Shown in pieces: positions 34,015-41,703 of a stretch of DNA of 41,703 nucleotides. Every line of letters begins with the position of its first letter. Position 1 is the stretch's first letter. The notes beneath the pieces were generated by a model that saw only the letters and a program-made list of their open reading frames with translations, had not been told where the DNA came from and did no database searches. The stretch comes from Planctomycetota bacterium (GTDB lineage: Bacteria; Planctomycetota; Planctomycetia; Pirellulales; Pirellulaceae), in the NCBI GenBank assembly GCA_016872775.1, contig VGZA01000052.1, forward strand, positions 1 to 41,703. The letters run 5' to 3'. Both the position numbers and the translations under genes were made by a program.

Positions 34015-36699
34015 ATGGCGGAACGCGATCGTACGGCATTAGCGTGGTGGTGCGCGGCCACGATTTTTCTCAGTGCGTTTCTGTTATTCCAGGTCCAGCC
34101 GATCATCAGCAAGATGATCTTGCCGTGGTTCGGAGGCAGTCCAGCGGTCTGGTCGACCTGCATGCTCTTTTTCCAGGTTCTGTTGTTGGCCGGATACGGC
34201 TACGCTCATTTCCTGAACGAACGCCCGCCGCGGCAGCAGGCCTGGATCCACTTCGGCCTGCTGTTGATTTCGGGCCTGCTCTTGCCGATCATCCCTGGAG
34301 ATCGTTGGAAGCCGGAGGGAAGTGCCAATCCGACACTGCGGATCCTGGCACTGTTGGCCGCCAATGTCGGCTTGCCCTATTTCCTGTTATCGACCACGGG
34401 GCCGTTGGTCCAAGCCTGGTTCAATCGCGCCTGTCCGTTGCGATCGGTCTATCGTTTGTACGCGTTGTCGAACGTGGGGTCGCTTGGCGCACTCCTTTCC
34501 TACCCATTCTTCTTTGAACCGCGCTGGACCACTTCGGCGCAAGGGTGGATGTGGTCGCTTGCCTACGTTGGTTTCTTGGTGATCTGCGGCAGCCTGGCGC
34601 TGGTCATTGGTCGAATCCCGGCCTTGTCAAGGCCGGATGCGACGGCCGACGAGTCGGCGAATGCAACGGCAAAAGCAACCGCGAAAGCATCTTCGAGTGG
34701 CGCGGTCACGCCTTCGGCGATGCCGTCGGCGTGGGATCGTACGCTCTGGATTGCGCTGCCTGCGCTGGCATCTACCTGCCTGCTGGCAATCACCAATCAT
34801 CTTTGTCAGGACGTCGCCGTCGTACCATTCATGTGGCTGGCGCCACTCAGCCTTTACCTGATCACGTTCATCATCTGTTTCGACAACCCGGCCTGGTATC
34901 TGCGGCGTACATTTTCCGTGCTGGCGATGGCGTCGATTCTGTTCTTGTCGTTGGTGATGATGAACCGCTACGTTGCTTCGGCCGCCGAAGGAGGCAAATT
35001 AGGCTTTAAGGTTCCAGGCTGGATCGTGCATGCGGCGGTCAACGATGACTTCGGCGCCGGCGCGGTCGTTCCGGATTGGGCCCAGGAAAAACGGACGATG
35101 CTGGGAGGGTTGGGTATCGTTGACGCGCTGCGGTCGGTTCAATTGGATACGTTCAAGGAGAAGATCCGCAAGCACGTCGGGTTGTACCTGACGACGATGT
35201 TCCTGACCTGTATGATTTGCCACGGCGAGCTGGCTCGACTCAAGCCAGCGCCCCGCCATTTGACATCGTATTTCCTGATGATCTCCGCGGGCGGAGCGCT
35301 GGGTGGCACGTTTGTGGCCTTGATCTGTCCGCGCGTTGCGTCCACTTACGTGGAGTTGGACCTGAGTCTGGTGCTGGGATTCCTGGTCGCCGCGATCGTG
35401 GCGAACGGGCTGTTGGTCGCCCGCTTTCGTGGAAACCGGTCGCAATGGCGTACCTTGCCGATGATGACCATGATTTCGGCAGCCTTGTTTTCGCTGGGAG
35501 GGCTGGTCATCGTTATCAGCGGCCCATTCCGCAGCAATCCGAATCAAGATCTTGTGACACTCCGAAGTTTCTACGGAATCCTGCACGTGCAAGAAGCTGA
35601 AGTCGCGGGAGTCGACGCACCGGTCAAGTACCGCGATTTGCTCAACGGCAGAATCCTGCACGGCCGCCAGTTCGACCACCCGGATTATGGTCGGGTGGCG
35701 ACAACGTATTTCGGCAGCCACAGCGGCGTCGGAAAACTAATGCAGCACTATCCGAACCAGGAGAGTCGACGGGTCGGAATCGTCGGGCTGGGCACCGGCA
35801 GCATGGCGGCCTGGGGCGATTTCGGCGATTACTACCGCTTCTATGAAATCAATCCTCAAGTGGAGTTGATCGCTCGCGTCGAATTCAGCTATTTGAAGGA
35901 TAGTGCGGCGACGACGGAAGTCATGCTTGGCGACGCGCGGTTGTCGATGGAGAGTCACAGCGAGAAGCAGAATTACGACATTATTGTGCTGGATGCGTTC
36001 AGCGGCGACGCGATTCCGGTACACCTGCTGACGTTGGAGTCGGTAAAGCTCTACGATTCCCACCTGAAACCGGACGGTGTCATTGCGGTGCATATCAGCA
36101 ATCTGCATCTGGAATTGGCGGGGGTCGTCGCCAAGATCGCCGAGGCACTCGACTTCCGCGCGGTGGAAATTTATGGGACTCCGTCCAACGCTGACGCCGA
36201 ATTCCCCTCGTCCTGGGTGTTGCTGACCCGCAACGAGGCGTTTCTGGACATTCCCGAAATCCGCGCCGTCTCCCAGCATATTCACTCGAGAAAGCGACTG
36301 CGCACGCCGCTCTGGACCGACCAATACAGCAATCTGTTGGCGATCCTGAAAACGCAGGACGTACTACCGGTTGAAACCTACGTCTTCGGACGTTGCCAGG
36401 ACAGTGAGGGCGAACCCGTCTCGAACGCGCTGATCGAGATCATTCAGTCTCCGCCATCCAACCAGGCGTCGGACGGAGTTGAATCCCGTCCTGCCCAACC
36501 TGCGGATGCGGAGAAGCGCATTCAAACTTACCGTTCCGATGCCAGGGGCCGCTTCGAAATCGAATTGCAGGACGTTCGATACGACGCCTGGGAATATCGA
36601 ATCCTGGTAAGCTCGGAAAGATACGAGACCCAGGAAATCGTCATCGACGAAGCGATGCGCCAGTCGCAACGCGTTCTCGTCACGCTGCCTGCTCGGTAG
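34015..36699 (+). CDS. Fused membrane/spermidine-synthase-like protein with C-terminal CnaB-like domain
   Basis: The 894-residue protein begins with ~10-12 hydrophobic segments (residues 1-515), followed by a spermidine/spermine-synthase-like Rossmann domain (~560-770). The domain has the AdoMet-binding-type loop 'VGIVGLGTGSMAAWG' near 588, the acidic 'YRFYEINPQVELIA', 'VMLGDARLSME' and 'DIIVLDAFSGDAIPVHLLT' with the catalytic-type Asp. Such fused proteins are common in bacteria and often called 'fused MFS/spermidine synthase'; their substrate is mostly unknown. The last ~105 residues resemble a CnaB/carboxypeptidase-regulatory beta-sandwich ('TYVFGRCQDSEGEPVSNALI', then 'YRSDARGRFEIELQ'), an unusual addition that should lie on the cytoplasmic side if topology follows the fold. 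The Shine-Dalgarno sequence is weak. Confidence 0.82.
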   Translation: MAERDRTALAWWCAATIFLSAFLLFQVQPIISKMILPWFGGSPAVWSTCMLFFQVLLLAGYGYAHFLNERPPRQQAWIHFGLLLISGLLLPIIPGDRWKPEGSANPTLRILALLAANVGLPYFLLSTTGPLVQAWFNRACPLRSVYRLYALSNVGSLGALLSYPFFFEPRWTTSAQGWMWSLAYVGFLVICGSLALVIGRIPALSRPDATADESANATAKATAKASSSGAVTPSAMPSAWDRTLWIALPALASTCLLAITNHLCQDVAVVPFMWLAPLSLYLITFIICFDNPAWYLRRTFSVLAMASILFLSLVMMNRYVASAAEGGKLGFKVPGWIVHAAVNDDFGAGAVVPDWAQEKRTMLGGLGIVDALRSVQLDTFKEKIRKHVGLYLTTMFLTCMICHGELARLKPAPRHLTSYFLMISAGGALGGTFVALICPRVASTYVELDLSLVLGFLVAAIVANGLLVARFRGNRSQWRTLPMMTMISAALFSLGGLVIVISGPFRSNPNQDLVTLRSFYGILHVQEAEVAGVDAPVKYRDLLNGRILHGRQFDHPDYGRVATTYFGSHSGVGKLMQHYPNQESRRVGIVGLGTGSMAAWGDFGDYYRFYEINPQVELIARVEFSYLKDSAATTEVMLGDARLSMESHSEKQNYDIIVLDAFSGDAIPVHLLTLESVKLYDSHLKPDGVIAVHISNLHLELAGVVAKIAEALDFRAVEIYGTPSNADAEFPSSWVLLTRNEAFLDIPEIRAVSQHIHSRKRLRTPLWTDQYSNLLAILKTQDVLPVETYVFGRCQDSEGEPVSNALIEIIQSPPSNQASDGVESRPAQPADAEKRIQTYRSDARGRFEIELQDVRYDAWEYRILVSSERYETQEIVIDEAMRQSQRVLVTLPAR

Positions 36700-36852
36700 C
36701 CACGTCCGCGAATTTGCTCAAGCTGCGTCGCCCTGGCGTCGAAAACAGGACATCGATCCTAAGTCGACGTGCGTCGGGATTCCCTATTTTGACTCGTCGC
36801 GATCCGATCGAGTTGCTACATTCCCGACCTTTTTGCCGAGGGCGTTCTGCAG

Positions 36853-38373
36853 ATGGACAAGCCAACCGACGGAGAAAATAAGTGCGGCCCCGGCGGTCGA
36901 GCGGATCGGGTCGCGGAAGCGTCTTCGGTCGGGTGGGTGGCCAAGTGGCCGCTGGCAACCGCGCAACGCGCGATTGTGATGGGCGGCGGACTGGCGATGG
37001 TTTACACGCAATTGACGACATCGCCACTCGTGGTGGAGTATGCCCGTTCGCTCGGCGCCAGCAGTCTGCACATCGGTATTTTGGGCGCACTGCCGACGGG
37101 GCTGTTTTTCATGCAGTTTCTCGCGGCGTTGCTGGCAAGCCGGATACGATACCGCCGTTGGCCCTGGTTTGCCGTCTCGGTGCTGCAACGGTTGACGTTT
37201 CTGCCGGTCGCGTTTGGTCCGATCGTAATGCCCGAAGTGAGCGGAAGCACCTGGATCACGCTTCTGATTGTCGGAGGCATGTTGAACCACGCACTGCTGC
37301 ATTTGTCGACGCCGCTGTGGATGTCCTGGATGGGGGACTACTTACCGCGCGACGGGCTGAGCCGTTTTTGGGGTCGCAGACACCTTTGGCAGCAGTGGAC
37401 CGCGTTTGCCTCGCTGGCGCTGGCCGCTCTGGTGTTCTGGAAGTCCGGACTCGCGATGCAGAACGCGTTTGCGGTACTGATGGCAGTCGGGACGGTGCTG
37501 GGGTTGGTCGATTTGCTGCTGTTTCTTAAGATCGACGAACCACCCGTTCCGCGGATGGAACGGACGCGACTGCGCGATACGTTCTTGATTCCGCTGCACG
37601 ACCGCCAGTTCCGGTCGTATGTCGAATACACCTGTTTCTGGCACTTCGCCGCCATGATCGGCGCGCCGTTTATCGGCGTTTACCTGCTGGAGCAGGTCGG
37701 CATGTCGTTGTTTGGCGTGCTGATGCTGTGGGCGATTTCCTGGATCGGCGGCGCGATGGTCTCCGACCGGGTCGGAGCGATCGCCGATCGGTTCGGGCAT
37801 CGCCCCCTATTGATCGGTTGCACGGCCCTTAAATCGCTCAACATGCTGGCGATGCTCTGCACGCCCGCCAACCCGACGTGGGCGTTCTGGTTTCTCGTGC
37901 CGGTGCTGATGATGGATGCGCAGCTGAACGCCGGCATCAACATCGCGAACCAGGGATATCTGCTGAAGTATTCCCCCAGCGAGGGGCGCGCGATGTTCAT
38001 TGCCAGCGGCACCGCGCTGGCAGGCATGGTTGGCGGCGTAACGGCGATCCTGGCGGGGTATCTGCTGACACGATGGTCGGAATGGTCGCCTTCGATCGGC
38101 GGTTATCCGATCTCGGGATACTCGATGGCATTTGCGCTGAGTGCCGGAATGCGACTGGCGGCGCTCGGCCTGGCCCGACGTGTCCAGGAGCCCGAATCCC
38201 ACGGCACGCGCGTCGTACTGCAAACAGTCTTCCTCGAAGCGCGCTCAACGTTCGCCGAACTTCGTCGCGGAATAGTCCTCGCCAGTCCCGGACCTCGAAT
38301 GCGGCGTATCGACGGAAAAACCGCCGACGGCGCAAGGGTCCACGAATCGACAAGTCAGAAGCGGGCCGCTTGA
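36853..38373 (+). CDS. MFS transporter
   Basis: The 506-residue protein has about 11-12 membrane segments. The N-terminus carries ~35 hydrophilic residues, then helices such as 'AIVMGGGLAMVYTQLTTSPL' and 'HIGILGALPTGLFFMQFLAA'. A cytoplasmic loop 'YLPRDGLSRFWGRRHLWQQW' with aromatic/basic residues and the loop 'SDRVGAIADRFGHRPLL' resemble the MFS 'GxxxDRxGRR' motif of the second half. It does not match a substrate-specific subfamily I can name. The C-terminal ~60 residues are hydrophilic and basic. GAGGGC lies about ten bases before the ATG. It stands between two unrelated genes, with a promoter for the next gene starting 18 bases after its stop. Confidence 0.82.
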   Translation: MDKPTDGENKCGPGGRADRVAEASSVGWVAKWPLATAQRAIVMGGGLAMVYTQLTTSPLVVEYARSLGASSLHIGILGALPTGLFFMQFLAALLASRIRYRRWPWFAVSVLQRLTFLPVAFGPIVMPEVSGSTWITLLIVGGMLNHALLHLSTPLWMSWMGDYLPRDGLSRFWGRRHLWQQWTAFASLALAALVFWKSGLAMQNAFAVLMAVGTVLGLVDLLLFLKIDEPPVPRMERTRLRDTFLIPLHDRQFRSYVEYTCFWHFAAMIGAPFIGVYLLEQVGMSLFGVLMLWAISWIGGAMVSDRVGAIADRFGHRPLLIGCTALKSLNMLAMLCTPANPTWAFWFLVPVLMMDAQLNAGINIANQGYLLKYSPSEGRAMFIASGTALAGMVGGVTAILAGYLLTRWSEWSPSIGGYPISGYSMAFALSAGMRLAALGLARRVQEPESHGTRVVLQTVFLEARSTFAELRRGIVLASPGPRMRRIDGKTADGARVHESTSQKRAA

Positions 38374-38390
38374 CTCTTTCATGGCGACAA

Positions 38391-38420
38391 TTGACGTCGG
38401 CAAAATCGATGCGATATAGT
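38391..38420 (+). promoter_or_regulatory. Probable promoter of the TlpA-like gene
   Basis: TTGACG (38391-38396) and TATAGT (38415-38420) are 18 bases apart, a good sigma-70-like pair. It sits 43 bases before the ATG at 38464, which follows AAGGAG. Confidence 0.55.
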
Positions 38421-38463
38421 CATCGTAACTCGATACCCGTACCTCAACTCAAGGAGTCGCCTC

Positions 38464-39633
38464 ATGATTTCCACCTTGGTGCTCGTCGCGGCGGTCGGCG
38501 TCGGCGCCGAAACGATTCCGTCAAAATTCATCGGCAAAGGAGCGACACAGCGCGTCGGCGGATACAGCCCGATCCGGGCGGAGATGAACGACGACGCGTC
38601 GGCGGTCAAGAAGGCGCCGGAGGGTCTTGGAGCCCCCAAGTATGGAATGGTGAAGCTCGGCGATAAGTCGTTCGGATTTATTCTCGATGAACCCGAAGGA
38701 AAGGACGCTCGTTTGTTCGTCGACGGCAATGCCGACGGGGACTTCACCAACGACGGTGCCGCCCAATGGGCGAGCCGCAAGATGGGTAACTTGACCATGT
38801 ACGACGGCAATTGCGAAGTGACACTGGCTGCGGACCGACGCGGGACAGTCAACCTCTATCGCTTCGACCCCAGTGATCCCCAGCGCGCGGCGCTCAAGAA
38901 CACGATTCTTTATTACGCCGACTACGGATATGAACTGGAGTTGGATCTGGACGGTAAGACGTTCGGTACTTTCGTCGGCGGCGAACCAACCGCCCGGACC
39001 TCGCTTTGGATCGATCGTGACGGAAACAAGATCCGCAGTGCCAAGCGCGAGATGGTCGCCGTGGGACGGCCGTTCAATTTCACCGGAACGACCTACGAAT
39101 TGAAGATGGGGGACAACGGCTTACAGTTGGCGAAGGCCGAAAACGAACTTCCGGTCACACCGTTGCCTCCCGACTTGTCCGTCGGCAAAAAAGCCCCGCC
39201 TTTCAAGATGACCGCATTGGACGGCAAGGAGATTGAATTCCCTAAGAGCTACACTGGCAAACTGGTGATGATCGACTTCTGGGCCACCTGGTGCGGGCCG
39301 TGCATTGCGGAACTCCCGAATGTGAAGAAGGCGTACGAAACTTGGCACGACAAGGGCTTCGAGATCCTTGGCGTGAGCTTCGACAGACAAGACATGGCGG
39401 AAAAGGTCGCGGCATTTACTAAGGAAAAAGGGATGCCTTGGGCCCAGATCTACGAAGGAAAAATGTGGGATACGACTCTGGGTGAGATCTATGACGTGAG
39501 CGGCATTCCGTTTGTGCTGCTGGTCGACGGCGACTCGGGTGAAATCGTGGCGACGGTCCGGAATCTTCGCGGACCTGGTCTGAGCGAGTTCATCGGGAAA
39601 GCGCTGGAGAAAAAGAACCGGGACGTTCAGTAG
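38464..39633 (+). CDS. TlpA-type thioredoxin-like protein with long N-terminal domain
   Basis: The 389-residue protein ends in a thioredoxin-like redoxin domain (~238-385) with the active site 'WATWCGPC' (C277, C280), as in TlpA/ResA-type periplasmic thiol:disulfide oxidoreductases. A short signal peptide is likely ('MISTLVLVAAVGVGAE'), though it lacks a clear positive n-region. Residues ~20-235 form a beta-rich domain with Asp-rich loops that resemble calcium sites: 'DGNADGDFTNDG' near 84 and 'IDRDGNK' near 181. This N-terminal type is common in planctomycete TlpA proteins but unassigned. A role in keeping cytochrome c or other exported cysteines reduced would fit with the CcsA gene in the window, but they are over 30 kb apart. 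The start is well set by AAGGAG and a promoter. Confidence 0.9.
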   Translation: MISTLVLVAAVGVGAETIPSKFIGKGATQRVGGYSPIRAEMNDDASAVKKAPEGLGAPKYGMVKLGDKSFGFILDEPEGKDARLFVDGNADGDFTNDGAAQWASRKMGNLTMYDGNCEVTLAADRRGTVNLYRFDPSDPQRAALKNTILYYADYGYELELDLDGKTFGTFVGGEPTARTSLWIDRDGNKIRSAKREMVAVGRPFNFTGTTYELKMGDNGLQLAKAENELPVTPLPPDLSVGKKAPPFKMTALDGKEIEFPKSYTGKLVMIDFWATWCGPCIAELPNVKKAYETWHDKGFEILGVSFDRQDMAEKVAAFTKEKGMPWAQIYEGKMWDTTLGEIYDVSGIPFVLLVDGDSGEIVATVRNLRGPGLSEFIGKALEKKNRDVQ

Positions 39634-39753
39634 TCGGACAGTCGGTTTCGCGGCGGCACGCGTTTCATCGCGTGCGCCGAGGACGGATGCCGATCCCGAG
39701 TTCGCCGAAATCGCTCCAGACGTCAGCTTCCCACTGTGCAAAACTCGCATCGT

Positions 39754-39783
39754 GTGCCGTCGATCGTTCGGCGCCGACGGCAC
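39754..39783. repeat. Hairpin in the gap after the TlpA-like gene
   Basis: GTGCCGTCG (39754-39762) and CGACGGCAC (39775-39783) form a nine-base perfect stem with a 12-base loop, 121 bases after the TlpA-like stop. It lacks a T-run. No gene is supported between 39634 and the DUF1801 remnant. Confidence 0.4.
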
Positions 39784-39865
39784 GATGCACTGGATTCGAA
39801 AGATTGTCGGCCAGACGATCGGCTCCTGATTCGCCTGCAAGGAGCGACTCGAACATTGTTGCTCC

Positions 39866-40136
39866 GGATACACCTCGGCAAAGGGCGTCCGTGCAGTTCC
39901 CGATCGACAAACCGATGCCCTTGAAACTGATCCGGGAGATTGTCGAGTATCGGGTCAGGGAAGTCGAGGCAAAACGGAAGTCAAAGTTGCAATCCAAGTC
40001 CAAAGCGAAACTGGCCACACAGGACCGAGCGAAACGAACGCCGAAGGCTAGTTCTCGTATGACGCAGTCGCGCCAGACTCCAGGCAGTCAGAACGCGAAA
40101 ACTGGCGGCAATACCCGGCGGCGTTCCAACAAATGA
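39866..40136 (+). pseudogene. DUF1801 (YdhG-like) gene remnant, frameshifted
   Basis: The frame 39888-40136 reads 'SVQFPIDKPMPLKLIREIVE' followed by 'YRVREVEAKRKSK', the characteristic end of DUF1801 proteins (YdhG-like, iron-chaperone-like fold), and then a basic Ser/Lys tail. Just upstream, 'GYTSAKG' (39866-39886) occurs in another frame; removing one base at about 39887 joins them into the usual 'YTSAKGSVQFP'. The N-terminal ~90 residues of the family are absent further upstream in every frame, so the gene is truncated as well as shifted. It follows the TlpA gene by about 230 bases. Confidence 0.6.
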
Positions 40137-40191
40137 ATCGGATGCAATCCTCGTTCGGATGGTGCCTCGCGGTTCGACCGTATCCTGGGCG

Positions 40192-40221
40192 TTGACAGGA
40201 CAGCGCTCGCAGGGCTAGAAA
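40192..40221 (+). promoter_or_regulatory. Probable promoter of the S9 peptidase gene
   Basis: A perfect TTGACA (40192-40197) is followed 18 bases later by TAGAAA (40216-40221), about 80 bases before the ATG at 40302. Confidence 0.5.
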
Positions 40222-40301
40222 ATGCAGACGATCCAACGAGGGCCAACGCGTTGAGCCGTTCGAAACGCTCCCCTCCATTTTGCAAATCCACGGACGCGAC
40301 C

Positions 40302-41703
40302 ATGATGGGTACTTACATTCGATTCAGGCACCGGACAGCGGGTCATCGGCTAGGCGCCAGCGCAGTGTTGCGAAACCACCTTTGGGTGTTGGCGTTCCTC
40401 GGGAGCAGCATCGGCGCCCAAGTCCAGGGGCAGACCGCTCTCGACCTGACCAAGCCACACGCTTTCGGCGTGCACGACATGGTGCGGATGGAACGCGTCG
40501 GTGCGCCCCAGGTTTCGCCCGACGGCCAATCGGTCGTATTCACGGTTCGCGTATGGGATCCGGAGTCCAACAAGGCCACCACGAATCTCTGGGTAATGGC
40601 CAGCGATGGCGCTCGGTTACGACCGTTAACGAATGCTCGAACTCGCACCGATTCCAACCCCATTTGGGCGCCGGACGGCAAGTCAATCTTGTTCATATCC
40701 AACCGAGGCGGCTCGCGGCAGTTCTGGACGATTGCCTTGGATGGTGGCGAGGCGTCACCGTTGAGCACATTTCCTGTGGATGTGGATGCTCCGCGATGGA
40801 GTCCAGTCGGGAACCAACTGGCATTCAGCGCCGAGGTTTACCCAGGCATGTCGATGGCGGAAACCGCCAAGCGCGATCAGGCGAAGGCCGAGAATCCTGT
40901 GAAGGCTATGAAGTTCGATCGGCTGATGATCCGGCACTGGGATAGTTGGAAAGACGGAAAGCGCAGTCACATTTTCGTCGCTCCGATCGAATTCAATGCG
41001 GCAGCTGGTTGGCGGATGACCGCGGAGCCTCGTGACATCATGCTGAATGTTGATGCGGATTGTCCGATCAAGCCGTTCGGGGGGAGCGAAGATTATGCCT
41101 GGGCACCCGACGGCCGAGAGATCACCTACACGGCCCAACTCGGCAACGACATGGCGTGGAGCACCGATCTGAATCTGTATACGGTGAATCTGTCCCTGGG
41201 CGACGAGACACGCTGCATCACGGCCGGGAATCGGGCCACCGACACGGGACCGGCCTATTCACCCGATGGCCGTTGGATCGCCTATCGCGCCATGGCGCGT
41301 CCTGGTTTTGAAGCCGATCGGCTCGTGGTTCAGTTGTACGATCGGCAGCGTGGTACATCACGACCGGTTACCGCCGGGTGGGATCGATCGGCCGAGTCGA
41401 TCGAGTGGCTTCCGGACGGAAAATCGATTCTGGTCACAGCCAATGAACACGCGCGTCAGAAAGTCTTTCGAGTCACTCTCGAGAATGGCTCCGTCCAACC
41501 GCTATTGAACGAGCAGTACAATTTTGGCGTGGCGCTGGCGAGCGACGCTGGGGGAGGGAAACGGCTGGTGTTCGCCCGGGATTCGCTGACGCAGCCGGTC
41601 GAAATCTGGAGCGCCGGCCTGGACGGCAGCGAGCCGCGGCAACTCACGCATTTCACCGACGCTCGGCTGCGGCTTTGCGGGATGTCGACCCCCGAGGAAT
41701 TCC
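40302..41703 (+). CDS. S9-family peptidase (dipeptidyl/acylaminoacyl-peptidase type), 5' part
   Basis: The frame is open from ATG at 40302 to the right edge (467 residues, no stop). After a long n-region there is a signal-peptide-like 'LWVLAFLGSSIGAQ', then 'TKPHAFGVHDMVRMERVGAP' and 'VSPDGQSVVFTVRVWDPE', the usual opening of exported S9 peptidases. Beta-propeller blades follow, with repeated '[SAP]PDGK/R' turns: 'IWAPDGKSILFISNRGG', 'AWAPDGREITYTAQ', 'YSPDGRWIAYRA', 'WLPDGKSILVTAN'. The catalytic alpha/beta-hydrolase part (Ser, Asp, His) would lie beyond the window. The family cleaves short peptides from an interior chamber. ATG at 40305 is an equal alternative start; no strong Shine-Dalgarno sequence is visible. 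Confidence 0.88.
   Translation, partial: MMGTYIRFRHRTAGHRLGASAVLRNHLWVLAFLGSSIGAQVQGQTALDLTKPHAFGVHDMVRMERVGAPQVSPDGQSVVFTVRVWDPESNKATTNLWVMASDGARLRPLTNARTRTDSNPIWAPDGKSILFISNRGGSRQFWTIALDGGEASPLSTFPVDVDAPRWSPVGNQLAFSAEVYPGMSMAETAKRDQAKAENPVKAMKFDRLMIRHWDSWKDGKRSHIFVAPIEFNAAAGWRMTAEPRDIMLNVDADCPIKPFGGSEDYAWAPDGREITYTAQLGNDMAWSTDLNLYTVNLSLGDETRCITAGNRATDTGPAYSPDGRWIAYRAMARPGFEADRLVVQLYDRQRGTSRPVTAGWDRSAESIEWLPDGKSILVTANEHARQKVFRVTLENGSVQPLLNEQYNFGVALASDAGGGKRLVFARDSLTQPVEIWSAGLDGSEPRQLTHFTDARLRLCGMSTPEEF

Noticed and set aside
39665-40018. Minus-strand frame across the DUF1801 remnant
   Set aside because: Its end ('FGELGIGIRPRRTR') looks plausible, but the opposite strand carries the recognisable DUF1801 motif and there is no Shine-Dalgarno sequence.
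1-41703. rRNA, tRNA, CRISPR arrays, prophage or integron structures
   Set aside because: I looked for regularly spaced repeats, tRNA-like cloverleaf elements, integrase or transposase motifs and phage structural genes and saw none.

Overview
The window looks like a piece of a GC-rich Planctomycetota chromosome, most likely Pirellulales-like. I base this on a DUF1559 prepilin-like protein with the H-x9-DG signature, a secreted subtilase starting with an 'RFEPYEDRLALS' LEPR-like N-terminus, an 'NPYQS' N-terminus, kinase-like membrane receptors with STN-like tails, an ECF sigma factor coupled to a giant membrane PQQ-type protein, CehA/McbA-like and N,N-dimethylformamidase-like proteins, and many short palindromic intergenic repeats. 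No rRNA, tRNA, CRISPR array or intact transposase was seen. The assignment is by gene content only.

Layout. 1-754: 5' remnant of a Ser/Thr kinase gene (minus) and a repeat-bearing gap. 755-3881: a dimethylformamidase-like large-subunit protein divergent from an ACS-type MFS transporter. 3923-7682: a CcsA/ResC-type cytochrome c assembly protein with a very long N-terminal region, then threonine aldolase. 7795-13022: a translationally coupled pair, a membrane pseudokinase and a zinc-ribbon membrane protein, both ending in STN-like modules. 13225-18922 (minus): small Cys-rich protein, ECF sigma factor, and a 1505-residue membrane protein with a C-terminal PQQ-like propeller that overlaps the sigma gene by ATGA. 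19246-21730: two tandem paralogous exported beta-barrel-like proteins. 21731-22134: a gene-poor strip with a 63-bp IS3-like palindrome, a second hairpin and a possible gene fragment. 22135-24670 (minus): trmL, an Ldh2/malate-lactate-type dehydrogenase and an aldose 1-epimerase, tightly packed.

24814-27129: secreted CehA/McbA-type metallohydrolase-like protein. 27126-28012 (minus): a MORN/YwqK-like gene broken by at least three frameshifts and a nonsense codon. 28427-29539: DUF1559 protein followed by a strong intrinsic terminator. 29654-30199 (minus): SAM-methyltransferase-fold-like hypothetical. 30610-33837: subtilase with about ten 46-residue repeats. 34015-36699: membrane protein fused to a spermidine-synthase-like domain with a CnaB-like tail. 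36853-38373: MFS transporter. 38464-39633: TlpA-type thioredoxin-like protein. 39866-40136: frameshifted DUF1801 remnant. 40302 to the right edge: 5' part of an S9-family peptidase gene.

Themes: many extracytoplasmic or membrane proteins of planctomycete-specific architecture, two signalling-type modules (pseudokinase pair; sigma factor/propeller pair), catabolic and salvage enzymes with matched transporters, and at least three decaying genes beside short dispersed repeats. The most novel candidates are the pseudokinase/zinc-ribbon STN pair and the coupled sigma factor/giant propeller pair.
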